A stretch of DNA of 64,000 nucleotides from Symbiodinium microadriaticum (lineage: Eukaryota; Sar; Dinophyceae; Suessiales; Symbiodiniaceae): NCBI GenBank assembly GCA_001939145.1, contig LSRX01000254.1:650337-714336 (forward strand), read 5' to 3'. A program made the position numbers and the translations under genes. The notes beneath the pieces are model-generated. The model did not search any database and was not told the origin of the DNA. It saw only the letters and a program-made list of their open reading frames with translations. Shown piece after piece: positions 10,228 through 20,573 of the stretch; within the stretch, counting starts at the first letter, position 1, and each line of letters opens with the position of its first letter.

Positions 10228-11920
10228 TGCCCTCCTTGTTGCCACTGCTGTTGTGAGCCACCATGGCCGCGAGACGAAGAATATGGACGGAAATGTGCGA
10301 GGCTGATGAGGCGAAGAGACATAGAAATTTCAACTTGGGCCTTTAAAGGCTCCTGCAACATATAATATAATTGAATATATAATATACTATAATATAATAT
10401 AATATATTATAATATATTAAAGTATATTATCATATATTATATATAATTCAAGGGGTTGGCGTCCAAGATACAACACCAGCCCCACCCTGGCAGCCCTGGC
10501 AGGACGCGGACACGTTTTCGCTGGATTTGGAGACCTTTGAGTGGACGAAGCTCCAGACCTATGGCTCGGAGCCGACGCCGCCTGCAAGGCTTTCAGAGGT
10601 TTCAGAGCCTGAGAGGTTCTGGGCGTAAGTTCCTCACTCGCTGCAATCCCAACTAGCAACCCCCGAGACTAGCAGTTTGAAACAGTTTGAGCTTTTGGGC
10701 GCAAGGTTGCTGAACCCCCCTTATAGCAGTGCTGGTGCTACACTCAGCTGGCGGTGTGTCAACCAGAATAAACCGAACTCGACCTGTGGAGCTCCTAGTT
10801 TTGTAGTCTCCGTGTTCTTCCTGACACTCTTAGCAGCCTTGATCTAGTCTATTCCTGCTAACCTGACTGTTGTGTCACCAGTAGTAATTAGCAGCAGGAG
10901 CCAGAAAGAGAGCCACCCAGGCCTCGTCTACAGCATTCAGCCCTCAACTTGGGGGGGAACCTCGCAACTTGGCTCTAACTCGCAGGATGTTGGATATGGT
11001 AGTTCTCTAAATTGGGGTCCCCTGTTTTCTTATATATAGTACGGCACCCTTATAAAACAAGGACCCTGAAAGGGGCCCTTATTTAGAGAACTACCCCACC
11101 CATATGGGGATGGGGTTTTGGGCTTTGGAACTAAGAGACAGGTGTTCACTCGCCAGGCTGTCAGCCTTGCACTTTCGAGTTATTGTATCTGCTCAGCGCC
11201 CCAGAGTTCAGGGATTGTTGCTGAGGCTTTGGCGCCTTGGATCTATTGGCGATCATATAATATAGTGTCACTGCTTTGGTTCAATTACAGCGCAAACTTC
11301 TCCGGCATCTAGTCAATGTAGAAGCGCCGCTCGTTGTCTCCAACCATTGTGGGACTAGGACGTTCAGTGCTTTTGGGCATGGTCTTTGGGTGTTCGCCTG
11401 AGTTAGGGTAAGAGGAAAAGGACTCTTTAGGATTTCGTTTTGATTCGAAATTAATATCTCGAGAGCTCAGGGTTCAGGGTTTGAGACTGTGCTCTCGCGA
11501 TGTTTGAGCCCACACATCTGGTCGCGGTATCACACGAATATGGTTACCTCCGCTGCACACGTGTATCAGAAGCTGCAGTAAGTACCTCCGAAAGATGGCA
11601 GTTCAGCTGTTGAGCTGTTGGTCAACTCAGCAAACCCAGACGGCTGAGGTTCTAGTCTTTGGAGGCTATGAACCTCGCCATCGGCGTGCCATGGCTGTTA
11701 AAACCAGCTGGCACATCGCAGGCACGCATCGTGTTACCTACTTATGGGGCATCGGGTCCTGCACTTCAGCTATCTTGAGCTGCATGCCGGGATATGCTGG
11801 GCTTCTGGATTAATCGTTCTGCCTGCCATTTGAGGATACCTCGGATTGGAAAGCGCTTCCGTCCTGAACGTCCGCAGCTTGCAGTGGATGAAGCTGCACA
11901 AAGGCCGGGAGTTGAAGGGG
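7013..11920 (+). CDS. Kelch-repeat protein gene, multi-exon, partial (locus span)
   Basis: At least seven short + strand segments have kelch-blade character, and they come in the alternating order the fold needs: a hydrophobic strand ending in Gly-Gly, then a strand with Asp-Leu and a following Trp. The Gly-Gly strands are at 7015, 8968, 10014 and 11631; the Asp-(Leu/Ile)...Trp strands are at 7720, 10503 and 11835. The second Gly-Gly strand (8968) lacks a clear partner. Each segment is bounded by AG on the left, and most by GT or GC on the right. Kelch blades build beta-propellers that bind partner proteins. Neither end of the gene could be placed; more blades may lie upstream of 7.0 kb or downstream of 11.9 kb. 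Introns carry a CAG tract, an AT-rich tract and a MITE-like element. The exact exon ends are inferred. Confidence 0.6.
7015..7080 (+). CDS. Kelch blade segment 1, Gly-Gly strand
   Basis: Reads AAAVLPGGRLSVVGGG in the middle, matching the kelch pattern of a small hydrophobic strand, Gly-(Gly/Lys) turn and a second strand ending in Gly-Gly. An AG precedes it at 7011-7014. The right boundary is not defined. Confidence 0.4.
7720..7795 (+). CDS. Kelch blade segment, Asp...Trp strand
   Basis: Reads PHVYIFDIAQRSWSRQPTQ, a good match to the kelch strand with a Tyr-x-Phe-Asp and a Trp seven residues after the Asp. AG lies at 7718-7719, and the right end is AAG followed by GCTTTT, a GC-type donor. Confidence 0.55.
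8428..8517 (-). CDS. Candidate minus-strand exon nested in the kelch locus
   Basis: A 30-codon open stretch between a minus-strand AG at 8518-8519 and a perfect GTAAGT donor at 8427-8422. It includes TLVHKLDPAHWERELG and GLAGDYP, which has convincing protein composition. It is oriented against the kelch exons around it, so it would be a gene inside an intron of another gene, or a chance frame. No family recognised. Confidence 0.3.
8968..9009 (+). CDS. Kelch blade segment, Gly-Gly strand
   Basis: Reads FNGALYAWGGRSSQ directly after a CTGCCAG acceptor-like site, the typical first part of a kelch blade. The following Asp...Trp strand could not be placed with confidence; VTIDLQTCTSL near 9175 is a weak candidate lacking Trp. 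Confidence 0.5.
10014..10080 (+). CDS. Kelch blade segment, Gly-Gly strand
   Basis: After TTTTCAG at 10007-10013 the frame reads DDRFAVLFGGGQWQTGG, with the hydrophobic strand and triple Gly of a kelch blade. The right end is uncertain (about 10080-10086). The same frame then runs into a CAG tract, taken here as intron. Confidence 0.55.
10193..10226. repeat. GCA (CAG) trinucleotide repeat
   Basis: 34 bases, just over eleven GCA units, uninterrupted. It lies between two kelch exons and is best read as intronic, although one frame would give poly-alanine. Confidence 0.95.
10357..10450. repeat. AT-rich TATAATA-type repeat
   Basis: Almost pure A/T with recurring TATAATA and TATATTA units, immediately before the kelch exon at 10503. 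Confidence 0.9.
10503..10598 (+). CDS. Kelch blade exon, Asp-Leu...Trp strand, best kelch exon
   Basis: Exactly 32 codons between CTGGCAG and a GTTTCA donor-like site. It reads DADTFSLDLETFEWTKLQ, then the loop TYGSEPTPPAR. This has every kelch hallmark: aromatic strand, Asp-Leu-Glu-Thr, Trp, and the Gly-x-x-Pro...Pro-x-Arg that opens the next blade. Phase 0 at both ends if these borders are used. Confidence 0.7.
10998..11095. mobile_element. MITE-like foldback element 1
   Basis: 98 bp bounded by perfect 15-bp terminal inverted repeats, GGTAGTTCTCTAAAT and its complement, with imperfect inner pairing (GGGTCCCC against GGACCCTG/GGGGCCC). No coding capacity. A clean target-site duplication was not seen directly at the ends. 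Confidence 0.6.
11631..11699 (+). CDS. Kelch blade segment, Gly-Gly strand
   Basis: After CAACTCAG the frame reads QTQTAEVLVFGGYEPRHRR, a textbook kelch strand with Val-Leu-Val-Phe-Gly-Gly-Tyr. The right boundary is not sharp. Confidence 0.55.
11835..11917 (+). CDS. Kelch blade segment, Leu...Trp strand
   Basis: Reads ESASVLNVRSLQWMKLHKG, matching the Val-x-x-Leu-(Asp/Asn)...Trp strand of a kelch blade with Asn in place of Asp. An AG lies at 11833-11834. The right end is approximate. Confidence 0.42.
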
Positions 11921-11979
11921 GTGTGCGAGGGCTGCGATGGGCTGCGCAACTCGAGCAAGCTCACAGGGCCAAGCCTAAC

Positions 11980-11999
11980 AATGTATATTAGAGGGGCCC
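11980..11999 (+). repeat. Dispersed 20-bp repeat, copy 1
   Basis: Identical over 20 bases to 13582-13601 (starts AATGTATATTAG, ends GGGGCCC). A looser ATACATTTCTC match follows at about 12018. Confidence 0.7.
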
Positions 12000-13404
12000 G
12001 TACGGCACTTGTGAAAATACATTTCTCGAGTCGGGAAAAACTAATTAGAAACAGAGAGGGGGCCATATAATTTTTTTATGGATTGTTTCTGCAGTCAGAT
12101 AAGCATTGAAAATTTTGGTCGCCACTCCGTCGCCAGTCCGTTCCAGCCGGCTTTGGCGTAATCACCGGGCTCTATACTGTATTATTGACTATTGGATACA
12201 GATCCAGTGCCGACCCTGCAATTGGACAGCCAAATGATTCTAGGTTACCGGGGTCGACAGTGCGGGATAGTGCCGGCCGTGGCTGCGTGATTCCCGGGCT
12301 CGGGGTGCACGCAACAGGCAACCCAGAGAGCCCCATCCCGCTTCAACCCAAGCAAAGCGACGACCACGTCAGTTTCATGTCCATGTTAAGCCTATGTTGC
12401 TTCTATGTAGTCTCTATCTTGGAAAACCCCTTCGGCGAAGGAACCCCCAAATCCTCTCGATATATGGTCTCGTGTCGCGTGTCGGTAACCCCCCCCCCCA
12501 TGCTATCCACCCGGAGCTTGTGATTCCTCGCACTCACGCACTCATTCCTGCCCATCAAGGGTTAGAAGTCCGTCCTACTTACGTAGAGCTTGCTCACCTA
12601 GAACTGAAACCCTAAACCCTTGCAAACCCCAAACCCTTTCCTCAAGATCCTCCAGTGTGCTGCGTGCAAGGAGGATAGTGAGCCTGCCTGCTCGCTGCCT
12701 AGAAGAAGAACGAAGCGTTTGGGCAGCTGCGTGCCGGCCTGGCTACAGCGGCTTAGGGTTTAGGGGTTCAGGGTTACAGCAGTTGGTCTGCAGGCCGTGG
12801 AAGTTCCAGCACGCATTGCGTTACTGTAAGACGGTGGTGAACGGTAAGCTGCTGTAGGACTCATCTGCAGGATGCAACACCCCGTCTGCATCCAGGCTTG
12901 GGGCCAAGTGAAAGTGCCGACGAATCTTGGATTTGCTTCTTGTGCATTGATGCTTCTAGATCTATTCTTTTGCAGGTGCGTGGCTTGCCTTGCTGATGCT
13001 TCTCGCGCTTTGCGCCGTGCATCTCGAACGGCGGACCCTGTTGCTGACTAGCACGTGTTGTTCCTCTGAGCTGGGCCAGCGCACTTTGCAAGCTGCCCTG
13101 GCGCTGCTACCGTTAGGGTCAGGTTCGCTTAGGCAACAGCCAATTGCTCCAGATGCGATCTGGAGTCGACCCTTTCTAGGGTGAATGTTCTTCGGGTGGG
13201 AACTACTGCTGCAAACAAGAAGTTGCCAAACGAGCACCGATGTGGAGAGGCAGAGAGAAAGACAGCAAACTTACAAATACACGAACGACAACAGACACGG
13301 AGAGAGGCGGAGAAAGACAGAGAGCAGACAAGAGGCAGTCATATCGAAGACCCTTCCATAACATCCGGAGTTTTCTTGATTGAGGGGTTGTCGGACTCTA
13401 CATG

Positions 13405-13431
13405 CCCTGAACCCTAAACCCTAAACCCTAA
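13405..13431. repeat. Interstitial telomere-like repeat (CCCTAAA)
   Basis: About three and a half units of CCCTAAA/CCCTGAA, the complement of the TTTAGGG telomere unit known from dinoflagellates and plants. Degenerate single or double units also occur near 12604-12640, 12755-12775 and 35717-35735. Confidence 0.75.
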
Positions 13432-13509
13432 CGCCTGCAAGATCTCGCTGTTGGATGTCTGCTCTAAGGCCACGACCTCGCCAACGATGCGACGTTCAAG
13501 ACGCTTTGG

Positions 13510-13510
13510 N
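13510..13510. other. Single ambiguous base
   Basis: One N immediately before a long G-rich run, consistent with a consensus problem at the homopolymer. Confidence 0.9.
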
Positions 13511-13558
13511 GTAACCATGGGGGGGGGAGGGGGTGGGGGTCGGGCGACGCTGCACCAT

Positions 13559-13601
13559 ATATACATTCTCGCGGCCCCGAAAATGTATATTAGAGGGGCC
13601 C
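13559..13601. repeat. Dispersed 20-bp repeat, copy 2, with an inverted arm
   Basis: The second copy of the 20-bp repeat (13582-13601) is preceded by an inverted ATATACATT at 13559-13567, making a 9-bp stem with a 14-base loop and GGCCCC on both sides. Confidence 0.65.
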
Positions 13602-14058
13602 CGAGCGAAAACGATTTGGGCTTGGCCGTAAACTCACGCTTTCCCGGTGCACGCTGGCCATTGTGCTGCTACTTTTTATATGCAGGTAAAACGTAGCAGC
13701 ACAGTGACGTCCAGCTTTACTCGCGCACTGTGCGCTGATTCAGGAATGGCCCAAACCAAAGAAAAAAGTAGGGAGGTGGACAAGTTAGGCTTACGAGCAG
13801 CGTTTCATGTTCGGCATGACACGGAAACCATTTACAAACACATGGTTCGATTTCCTTTTTCGGCTTTGATAAGATTGGAGCTGGTGCCATGCTCTACCCA
13901 AAGTGCGTATCTGCAGAAGAAAGGCGCAGGGATAGCGTGAAGAACTCCTGCGGCTCCTTGGTTCCAATACTACGCACTTACGATTACCTCTATGCTACAG
14001 CTACTCAATCCCCAGGCTATATGACCGTAAACTGATAATAGAACCTGCCCCTGCAACT

Positions 14059-14093
14059 CTATATATATATATATATATATATATAGATAGATA
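14059..14093. repeat. TA repeat passing into TAGA
   Basis: Uninterrupted TA dinucleotides followed by three TAGA units. Confidence 0.95.
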
Positions 14094-15210
14094 GAAGTTG
14101 GATCTCTTGAAGAGCGCTGTCCACGAGGCCCGGTCCTCCAGGTTGGCTGCGAAGTGAAGGTCGGGAACTGAGGTGGTCTTACATCATATGTTATATCTGT
14201 ACAGGTGTTATACTCGAAGATGAAAGTGTAGGTTACCGACGTCTAGCGGAGTCTAGCGGTTATGTAGAGTATAGCATTGTGGAATATTTGTTATATGCTC
14301 TCGTTTTCGCGGACGCACAGATGCTCAGTGAGAATGGAGCAGAACATGCTTTCGAGAGGATCGAAGAACGAATACAAAGGATGTACAGTGATGATTACAG
14401 CGTCTGAGCCGATACAAATTGCAATCAAGCGCAACAGATAGGTGCCATGGTTGATGATGGCAACTAAGATATAGGCCGTAGCCGATGGTTCATGCAGTGC
14501 TCCGTTGCAGTTATCAAGGGATGAGATAACCCGATGGTGCAGGTGGCGCACGTGTCGTCGCCGTATAGTTGAAACTTGATGATGGCAGACCATTCAGCAA
14601 GCTTTGCTCTTGGGTATCTCATTGCTGCTTTCAGCAGAACGCACTTGAGCCATGATGAAAGGTGAAGAATGTTGATGGCACAGACGACGTTGCAACGATT
14701 GTGGGTGGACCAGTGCGGCCATGACCTCAGCTCGGATGCTGCGGCTCGCTCTGTCCAGGCCTTCTTTCACAGACTCCAAGTCGGAACAAGACTTTTCAAG
14801 ATTTTGCTGACGCCTGAAGTAGCTATTTGCTGGTGGCCAACGGATGTAGGCGTGCGCCGCAAGCACGAAACCAAATGCCTATGCTCCTGACACCAGCTGC
14901 GAGCAAGTTATAGCATGAGATTCTACATGACATCTCAGGGTCGAGGCACTCGAGCTTCACTTTCGAGCACTAAACTTTGCTAAATTGAGGTCACCAGGCC
15001 CTATCAGGATCTGGCTGAGACCCCTATAAACACCCTACTCCCGGCAGCAGCCCGTATGTTAACCCTACGAAAAGCTAACCCCCGAGACCTCTCGTGAGAT
15101 CCCATCAGCTGGTTTTAAACAGTACCTACTTTTTCCTATTTGTTTTGTACATTATCGTACATTATTGCATGATGTTATGGTACGCTCTACTGTTGCTATA
15201 TTCTACATTG

Positions 15211-15243
15211 AACTATATATATATATATGTGTGTGTGTGTATG

Positions 15244-15300
<57 letters not shown>

Positions 15301-15301
15301 T
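15211..15301. repeat. Alternating TA and GT dinucleotide blocks
   Basis: Order is TA, GT, TA, GT, TA; the frames that span it are artefacts. Confidence 0.95.
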
Positions 15302-15439
15302 GTGGTACGTGTTTTAAGCTTCAATTCAAAAGCAGTTGGGAGCTCCTGAGGATGCCTCGGCGCGAGGTTCAAGGCTGGCGCATTCGCGTCGCGGCCTTGG
15401 GATCTGGCTCTTTAGGGCGCTTATCAAAAATTAAATCAT

Positions 15440-15505
15440 AATCTATATAATCTACTACATAATCGACTATACTATACTATACTATAATATCATCTCATAT
15501 CATGT
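15440..15505. repeat. AT-rich ACTAT repeat
   Basis: ATCTATA and ACTAT units, low complexity. Confidence 0.75.
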
Positions 15506-16384
15506 AATCTGGGCGTGTTCGGAAATGTCCGGAAACGGTTCATCATGGGTTCTGTGGAGGCAGGAAGGAGAAGGGAGAAAGAGAATAACTAGAGGCTGAC
15601 TGGCAGCCGAGCAAAGAGTAAGATGGATACAGAGATAGACATGTGCGTACGTGCTCCTGTTTTGATACATCCATGTCACTATATAAGACGAGCACACTCA
15701 TGCCCAACAGCAGGTACATAGGTATGCAAGTTCACGAAATAGAGCACGCGCACACACGGACTTAAATTGTCTTACATGCGATTGCCAACCTTCATTGAGC
15801 AAATATCCTGAAGATAAGGAGGGGGCGAGGCTACCATCAGTTGCGAACTGTTGCGCAAAGGAACGTAACAATTCGGACTTTCATCCTTGTCCACGGCTGG
15901 GGCTCATAATTTTGCTACGAGTATTACATAGAATTGGTTTGTGCCACAAAACTTTGCTGACGAAAGCATGGACAGAAAGAACAGCCCAGAGATACATGAC
16001 ATGCAACTGTACAGGAGATGCCTAAAGGTCTTTCCTGGTTTGGAACGAGCTCGTGCCTCCTTTTCACCCAGAGCCTCCGACTGAGGACATCAATGACGAC
16101 GTCCGCATCGTTGCCGCTGACCAACTGACAGAGGCGCCTCTCCTGCGACTGCTACTGGCGCTACTCGTGCTCCTGCTGCTGCGTAAGCAAGAGCCACGGG
16201 GACGTAGGAGTGCAGGGGAGGCAGCTGCTACGAGCCACAAGAGGGTAAGACTGCCAGGAACGCAGGTGACCGCAGGCTGCAGGGGCCACAGGGATGTAGA
16301 ACTGCAGGGTGCGCGGCCATTCGGTTCAACCTGCAACCAAGTACAGAAGCCAGGCTCAATACTTGGCGGGACGGACTGCATGGT

Positions 16385-16565
16385 AGTATCAGTACTAGAC
16401 GTCGTCGTCGTTGTTGTAGCAGTAGCAGTTTTGTAGTAGCAGCAGTAGAAGTAGCGGTAGTACTAGCGGTAGCAGTAGAAGTAGAAGGTAGGTGTCGTAG
16501 TCGTAGTAGGCGTAGAAGTCGAAGTTGAAGCAGAAGAAGCAAGAAGCAGTAGCAGCCGTAGCAGT
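16385..16565. repeat. Degenerate GTA/GTC/GCA trinucleotide repeat
   Basis: Trinucleotide periodicity on both strands gives apparent poly-Val or poly-Leu/Thr frames. Confidence 0.8.
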
Positions 16566-17665
16566 AGCAGGGCCTCCTTAAATTTATCTTCTATCCTTGC
16601 GACTACTGTCTTTCTTTCATAAACTTTATTGGTGACGTGACGGGTTTACCCTGATCCAATCATTGTGAAGCTGCTAGCCCATGTCTCGACAGACTGAGAG
16701 GTGTCGGCCCCCAACCACGATGCCTGCGAGACTGACGAGGAGTTGCCTTTACACTCTCGCGAAGCCTACAGTTCGTGCCTAAGTGGGCACCCCGATAGTC
16801 TCAAGGGCTGCTGGCAACGTAGTGATGCCCCATTCACACACAATGAGCATTCACAAGCCTGCATGCAGCACATGGGGGTCCAAGTGTGCCCCGACATGCA
16901 AAGCGTCAGGAGTCGGCCGAGTTGATGAACTGGCGGCTTGGACTGGCTAATTCAATGAATATGTAATGATAGTTGAGGAAGAACCATGCAACAGCCCGTG
17001 GATGTGTCTTTACGGTGCAGTGGAACATAGAGAGCTCCATGCAACAATTGGGCGGAGCAGCAAGCGTGCATCTGTATCTGCATGCTATTATTCCGGAGGA
17101 TATCCAGGTTTCCGGTGCCCAGCCTATATATCACACAGTATGAAACTCTGTAATTGCTTCTGGCCAGGCATGCGCCTGGATTGGACGACTTATCCTACAT
17201 CGACATTCAGGACACCTCTTATCAATCGCATGCACAACCGCTGCCTTCGGCCTTCACGAAGCCCTCGCAAGACATTATGGTGCGCCCATGTTGTGAAGCT
17301 CGGAAGAGAATTTTGGGAAGGATGACGATGGCTGGGTAATCGGCCAGTTCCCATGCCGCCGAGCAGGCGAAGTAATTCTGCGGTGCGAAGCCGTGTCGCA
17401 AGAGAGAGTCCCATGAGTACATGCCCACTGTTCGTCGCTCTCATGTGCTGAAATTTTGGGTCAGCAGACTTACATTCCAGACAACACTTCCGCGCAAGGT
17501 CTAAGTCTAACTCATGAGCGCTGCACATGCTTATGCGGTTTAGCACAGGCAACCGAGGACTCATCCAGTCTGACTAATGACCTGAAGCTCAGCCAAAGAG
17601 CTTATCGTCGCATGAACGCTCAGCTTGATTTGTACTTACCACCGGGTGCTGGCAAAACCTGACAG

Positions 17666-17819
17666 GCATGGCTGTGGCCCCTACTGCGGCTCGCGGATGC
17701 CGCTCCTTCTTTATCTTTGGTGGTGCACAGCACCCTGGCCGTGGAAGCTTGTCGACTTGTCTGTCAATATCTTGGCACGGTTGAAGATCTCATGAGCGAT
17801 GCAAACAAATCCAACTCAG
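17666..17819 (+). CDS. Candidate exon of unknown protein, first of a pair
   Basis: A 51-codon open stretch plus one base, from a GACAG acceptor-like site to a GTACGT donor. It includes LSLVVHSTLAVEACRLVC, then QYLGTVEDLMSDANKSNS, an amphipathic helix-like composition unlike the surrounding chance frames. The single leftover base matches the phase of the segment starting at 17880 across a 60-base GT-AG intron. Family unknown. Confidence 0.4.
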
Positions 17820-17879
17820 GTACGTGCATCAGGCCGGCCTGTCGCTTCTTGCGCGGTGACAAAACCTGACTCTCATGAG

Positions 17880-18256
17880 CCTTTGTAGTGACATGTGCTT
17901 GCACTCCACTCTCGATCCCGGCACATTGCTCCCTAAGTTCCAAGTCAGTAGTGGCCTTCCGAAGCTCCGCTGCCAGAGAGCTGGCTTCTGCATCAGGAAT
18001 GGTACTCGGACGTCTTCGAGTGCTCGCTGGATGCAGAGGTAGGCCAAGCCTGAGCAAAACAGGCCTCAGCCACCGGAGTTTCACCTGGCAAGTGGCGACC
18101 GTCAGTTCCTTGCATGGCTTACGCGGCCCAAGGGTGCATGGGAAGCCACAGGACAAAAGAATCGCTTTGCAGAACACCGTCGAAGGCGCTTGCCATCTTG
18201 TGCAGGGATGGTCGTGTAGAGAGGACCCACCACGAGGGTCCCAAGCCTCCTCATGA
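17880..18256 (+). CDS. Candidate terminal exon of unknown protein, second of the pair
   Basis: Follows CATGAG at 17874-17879 and is open for about 125 codons to a TGA at 18254-18256. It begins FVVTCACTPLSIPAHC and contains SSAARELASASGMVLGRLR. Splicing from 17819 is in phase. The opposite strand also has a long frame here (17764-18354) with a coiled-coil-like stretch, so strand choice is not certain; the phase-matched intron favours +. No domain recognised. Confidence 0.35.
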
Positions 18257-20472
18257 CACGGTCTTACTCGGATGTTAACTTTCTCCAGGTGCCGACCACT
18301 GGAAGAGGGCATGGAACCCGACACTGAGGACGTGTTGCCTTCGTCTTTCTTCATCCTTAGCCACTAGGCGAATCGCGCATGTATAGCCTTAGCAGCAGGA
18401 CGTTGCTATACCCCCAGGCTCTCGACTGCGTGCAAGCTTTGTCAAGTTTGAGAAGTGACATCTTGCAGCGACGGAACAGTTGCTAGAAGATGCATCTGCC
18501 GAAGGTCACGAAGCCGAGCCTTTGTGTAACAACGACCGAAACGAGCTAAAATCCAATTCTGCTGTACTGCGTTTGCGAAATGCCGGGGTTCGCTGCCTTT
18601 GGCCCAAGGTGGGCAGTCGACGTCAAGTCGCGCCTAAGGCCCACCCTCAGGTTTCTACCAGCCCAGACCCAGCGACGCCGATCACATACATGGGCACGAG
18701 ACTATTGTATAGCACCTTGTGTGACCGCAGATCCTTTTTATACGGGACACTGCAACAGCGACTCCCATATGAAGATGAGCCGAGAGCGTTGGAATATGGC
18801 TTCCTGAGATCCAGCTATGCTCGCCTCAGCGGAGCAGGTGCAGGGCCGAACATGTGACGATTGCGGCGGGTCTCAAACTGAGCGTCCGGTGCTGGTTTTG
18901 TGTCAGGACTCTCGAAGGCAGCTTCTCGATCACCTGTCCAAGTCTCAACGAGCTCGGTGCGTTCCTTTGCCCCTCGGGCAGCATGAAGCATCGTAGCTTG
19001 TGGGCCTCTTGTAGATTCATGATTGCGCAACGACAAAGCTGCCACTGCAGCATGCCCGAATGGTTGTGAAGAACTTTGGTGCCGGGGTTGGGTTGTACAA
19101 CTGTTCACGGCAGCTCTGGCGTGGGAAGTGTTTGACCTCGACCTCAACGCGTGCCTGGGTAGACAAAGCAAAGTGCGAAAGTCCCACTCCCTGTCTTCGG
19201 AAGCTAGGGCTCCAGATAGCGAGGTCCGACCAGGGTAGCAACCAGGAGCCTGCAAGACAGACCACTGAGGCTGAAAAACGGACAGGGGAGCACCGTGCGT
19301 CCAAATCCATCCTTGCAGTGCCTGGTCCGTTTGAGACTCTTGCATCTTGTGTAGCGACTGCTTCCGCTGCTGAGGCCGAAGGCTTGTTCAGGTCATGATA
19401 AGGCGATGAGGCTCAAAGGAGGCGATGTCGTTCATCCCGGGAACCCTCTCTGTGGCTTTTGTTCTTGCCATACCACGACACGTGCACCTGCAAGATGTGC
19501 GGTTTTTCTCTCCACCTGACTGCTTAGGTTCCTGGCCTCCTTAGAGGCTAATCCGAGCTCGCCTTCGCCGTCTCCACATACGCCCAAGAGTCACTTGCAG
19601 TCAAAGCAGAGGGAGATTTCATGCCCTTGGGTTATTTCTGTGGCCGCCAGCTACATCGCCCAGCAAAGGGCAAGTATGACGCCTCGGACAGAGTTGCGAA
19701 GTGCGGCTGCAATCGAAGTCTTGCTGTGAAAGGCTCAGAGATCTTTCTCGCATTCACATGATTCCGAAATCATTCCCGGGCGATCGGTTTCAGTCACAGA
19801 CATCCAGTCCAACCTGCATCCTGCGTACATATAAAATCATACAGACTTGTGAAGTTGTGCTAGTGATGAGTATTGTTGCCCCAACAAAGATCTGTCGATG
19901 CGGTTCATCTCATAATGGCCGGTTCGATGTTGTCAACTACCCTTCAGCTGTGCGGTGTACCTCGTCCTTTGCATGACCCTTCGATCCCGCCGGGCTTGCC
20001 GCTGTGAGGTAGCCACAGCTCTGCAGATGCCAGCACGCATGTGCCGGCCGCACGGAAAAGTCGGAGTTTGCCCGGGCAGGCTGCAGCATCCCCCCATTCT
20101 TTCCCTTCTTCTGGATAGTTCCACACATAGGGTGTGACAGAACCGCCCCCCCCCCCCGGTAACACCCCAAAGCCATGGCAAAACAGCCCACGTGCTCTGG
20201 AAAGGTGCTTGCTTCGACAAACTCTCGAACCTGAGCCTTGGATGTGATTTGGAGATTTGGAGCTGCCTACAGTTGGTCTTGAGCATCTCCCACGTGCTCA
20301 TAGGGAGGATGCTCGGGCATCAGCTTTCAGAGCAGTCCGCTTGTCAGGCGCGGCTGCCACCCACTTCCGGGCTTCCTTCAAAACGCCCACGACCTCGCCT
20401 GTTGGCAAGGACAGGAGAGCTGTCGAATGAGAGATCCGCCTGAGCCTCACGAAAAGGAGCCGTGCCTTGAAA
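18257..20472. other. No gene recognised
   Basis: Overlapping frames on both strands. Two minus-strand stretches (around 18830-19010 and 19510-19580) have charged, helix-like composition and may be exons, but no acceptor-donor-phase set could be assembled. Confidence 0.3.
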
Positions 20473-20505
20473 TAGGTAGGTAGGTAGGTAGGTAGGTAGG
20501 TCGGT
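20473..20505. repeat. TAGG tetranucleotide repeat
   Basis: Seven to eight tandem AGGT/TAGG units. Confidence 0.95.
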
Positions 20506-20539
20506 CCAGGTAGGTAGTGATACACACACATGTGTAAAA

Positions 20540-20570
20540 GATATATATATATATATATAGATATATACAT
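20540..20570. repeat. TA dinucleotide repeat
   Basis: Short pure TA run between the TAGG repeat and the AATGA satellite. Confidence 0.9.
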
Positions 20571-20573
20571 AAT

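Larger units (their letters stand above)
12000..17549. other. Repeat-rich stretch without a recognised gene
   Basis: Contains short telomere-like tracts, dinucleotide and trinucleotide repeats and one single-base gap, listed separately. Open frames (for example 12185-12523 and 16053-16436 on +) show no family motif. A minus-strand candidate ending at a GTAAGT-like site near 17471 is too short to call. Confidence 0.35.

Noticed and set aside
14645..14660. Reverse-strand spliced-leader match (CTTGAGCCA)
   Set aside because: Only nine bases match and it then diverges; not next to a gene start.
16053..16436. Leu-rich + frame as a membrane protein
   Set aside because: The hydrophobic run comes from CTG/CTC trinucleotide-biased DNA next to a degenerate trinucleotide repeat.
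17764..18354. 196-codon minus-strand frame with coiled-coil-like part
   Set aside because: The + strand pair 17666-17819 and 17880-18256 has a phase-matched GT-AG intron; both cannot be right, so the minus frame was not listed as a gene.
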